Shown piece by piece: positions 63,191 to 64,000 of a stretch of 64,000 nucleotides of DNA (positions are counted from its first letter, which is position 1; the number at the start of each line of letters is the position of its first letter). The stretch comes from JALNYB01 sp963676235 (GTDB lineage Archaea > Thermoplasmatota > Thermoplasmata > Methanomassiliicoccales > Methanomethylophilaceae). The notes beneath the pieces were generated by a model. That model ran no database searches. It was not told where the DNA came from and was given only the letters and a program-made list of their open reading frames with translations. The translations under genes were made by a program, and so were the position numbers. The DNA lies in contig OY781044.1 in NCBI GenBank assembly GCA_963676235.1, positions 1,488,001-1,552,000 of the forward strand, read 5' to 3'.

Positions 63191-64000
63191 TTATCTGTGC
63201 AGTCATCAACGAATATCACACGATTGCCAAGAGCGTGCTGATGTTTCTGACTGAGCATCCTAACATTCCAATCCATATGTCCGATGAACTCCGATTTTCT
63301 ATGCTCGCAGACACGTCCACAATGAGGACATGAGAAATCATGGCATGGTTCAGGAGACAATATCAAATCCACAGAATCCCCATACTTTGAAGTGACAGCT
63401 TCTTTGAGCCTGCTCTTCTCCCTTTCTTCCTCCATTATTGTCATATCGTAAGGAAGGGTGATGTGGAATTCTATATGCAATACACTTCCGTACTTTATTA
63501 TCCTGAGGCTGTGTATATCGATCCAATCCTCGGATCTGTGCTCATTCAAACAATCTACAATACCGGCAAGGATCTCCTCGTCGGCTTTGTCCATTATATC
63601 GTCCAATGATGAATGGATCACTCTTACACCCGTTATTATTATCAACGAACCGAACAGAAGCGCTATTCCGGGATCCATCCACCATACATTTATGTTCATT
63701 TGCATTGCGATGAAAACGACTGACAAACCGAGTATGATGCCGATCGAAGAATAAGTATCGGTACATAGATGCCTTCCACTGGCCTCTAAAGCCGGCGATC
63801 TGTTTTTCTTACCTTTGGCGATGGCGGCACGCCCTACAACATAATTAGCCAATGCAGCAAGAGCGATCAGAACCAGACCAATATCCAGATCGGAGATGAC
63901 CTTGGGATTCATCAGATTCAATATTGATTCATATATTATCAACAATCCTGCGATGGTGATCATAGTACCTTCGATAGAAGATGATATGACCTCTATCTTT
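63187..64000 (-). CDS. cation diffusion facilitator transporter, 5' end missing
   Basis: Partial: the frame continues off the window end (KIEVISSSIEGT is visible before ATG 63961-63963). CDF signatures: SSSIEGTMITIAG, HLCTDTYSS, IIKYGSVLHIEFHI (cytoplasmic dimer domain) and, unusually, a C-terminal extension with CPHCGRVCEHR, a zinc-ribbon-like motif. Exports Zn2+, Fe2+, Mn2+ or similar. The extra Cys/His cluster may sense metal. Confidence 0.9.
   Translation of the reverse strand, partial: KIEVISSSIEGTMITIAGLLIIYESILNLMNPKVISDLDIGLVLIALAALANYVVGRAAIAKGKKNRSPALEASGRHLCTDTYSSIGIILGLSVVFIAMQMNINVWWMDPGIALLFGSLIIITGVRVIHSSLDDIMDKADEEILAGIVDCLNEHRSEDWIDIHSLRIIKYGSVLHIEFHITLPYDMTIMEEEREKSRLKEAVTSKYGDSVDLILSPEPCHDFSCPHCGRVCEHRKSEFIGHMDWNVRMLSQKHQHALGNRVIFVDDCTDK

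Noticed and set aside
1..64000. Insertion sequence, prophage or integrated element
   Set aside because: No transposase, integrase, terminal inverted repeats or tRNA-linked duplications; both tRNA genes stand alone.

Overview
The window is archaeal chromosome, read as a moderately AT-rich euryarchaeote of the methanogenic Thermoplasmata (order Methanomassiliicoccales, probably the Methanomethylophilaceae). Archaeal markers seen directly are the KH/beta-CASP nuclease FttA (aCPSF1), TATA-binding protein, proteasome beta subunit, ABCE1, archaeal-type LeuRS and MetRS, ApgM and ThpR. The link to methyl-reducing methanogens rests on RamA, the ATP-dependent reductive activase for methylamine corrinoid proteins. 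It is supported by an FmdE-type protein and by stop codons: none of the 63 protein genes I call ends in TAG, as expected where UAG is read as pyrrolysine. The order is an inference; the domain is not.

Layout. 1-2.8 kb: the 3' end of a G3E (CobW-type) metallochaperone GTPase, a His/Cys-rich metal-binding protein with an in-frame 54-bp tandem repeat, and ramA, as one operon. 3.1-5.9 kb: a NitT/TauT-type ABC importer whose binding protein looks circularly permuted. 6-8.4 kb: an ABC-F ATPase and tRNA-Leu(UAG). 8.7-11.1 kb: iorAB, with the iorA Shine-Dalgarno inside a hairpin. 11.3-12.5 kb: a short FtsZ-like GTPase without its C-terminal domain, downstream of a ribbon-helix-helix regulator, with TGTCNNACA motifs around both. 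12.7-21.4 kb: leuS, ubiX, fttA, psmB and a B12-dependent ribonucleotide reductase. 21.4-28.8 kb: a DUF2085 membrane protein, a TadC/TadA pair with a Cys-rich partner, a U32 protein, and two small class-III-signal (pilin-like) proteins.

28.8-37.9 kb: apgM with a flavoprotein, a hydrolase, a Cys-cluster protein, a methyltransferase, and a phenylacetate-CoA ligase / ACT / GTPase-dead EF-Tu-like / phenylacetate-CoA ligase cluster, then fmdE. 38-42.7 kb: flavodoxin-like, AdoMet-decarboxylase-like, DUF362-ferredoxin, PEBP and MFS genes. 42.8-46.7 kb: a large SEL1-repeat protein, a tiny membrane protein, thpR and three more overlapping pilin-like genes. 46.7-54 kb: sufS, pyrD-pyrK-TPR, an unrecognised protein, tRNA-Cys, tbp and a zinc-ribbon/transmembrane/transglutaminase-like protein. 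53.4-64 kb: metG with a PHP gene, MATE, ABCE1, a Ca2+/cation antiporter, a second PHP protein, small conserved genes and the 3' part of a CDF transporter.

Functional threads: (1) methylamine corrinoid activation next to a metallochaperone module; (2) aryl and 2-oxoacid metabolism (IorAB, two PaaK-type ligases, ACT protein); (3) a type IV pilus/Tad-like secretion system whose pilin-like subunits are spread over two loci and share a K-K-G processing motif; (4) a compact RHH/FtsZ-like module; (5) core information processing. Translation starts often follow GGTGA plus 4-5 nt, which I used to choose between starts and which points to an AUC start for the TPR gene after pyrK. I see no CRISPR array, insertion sequence or prophage; the window is mostly ordinary chromosome with several unusual gene architectures.
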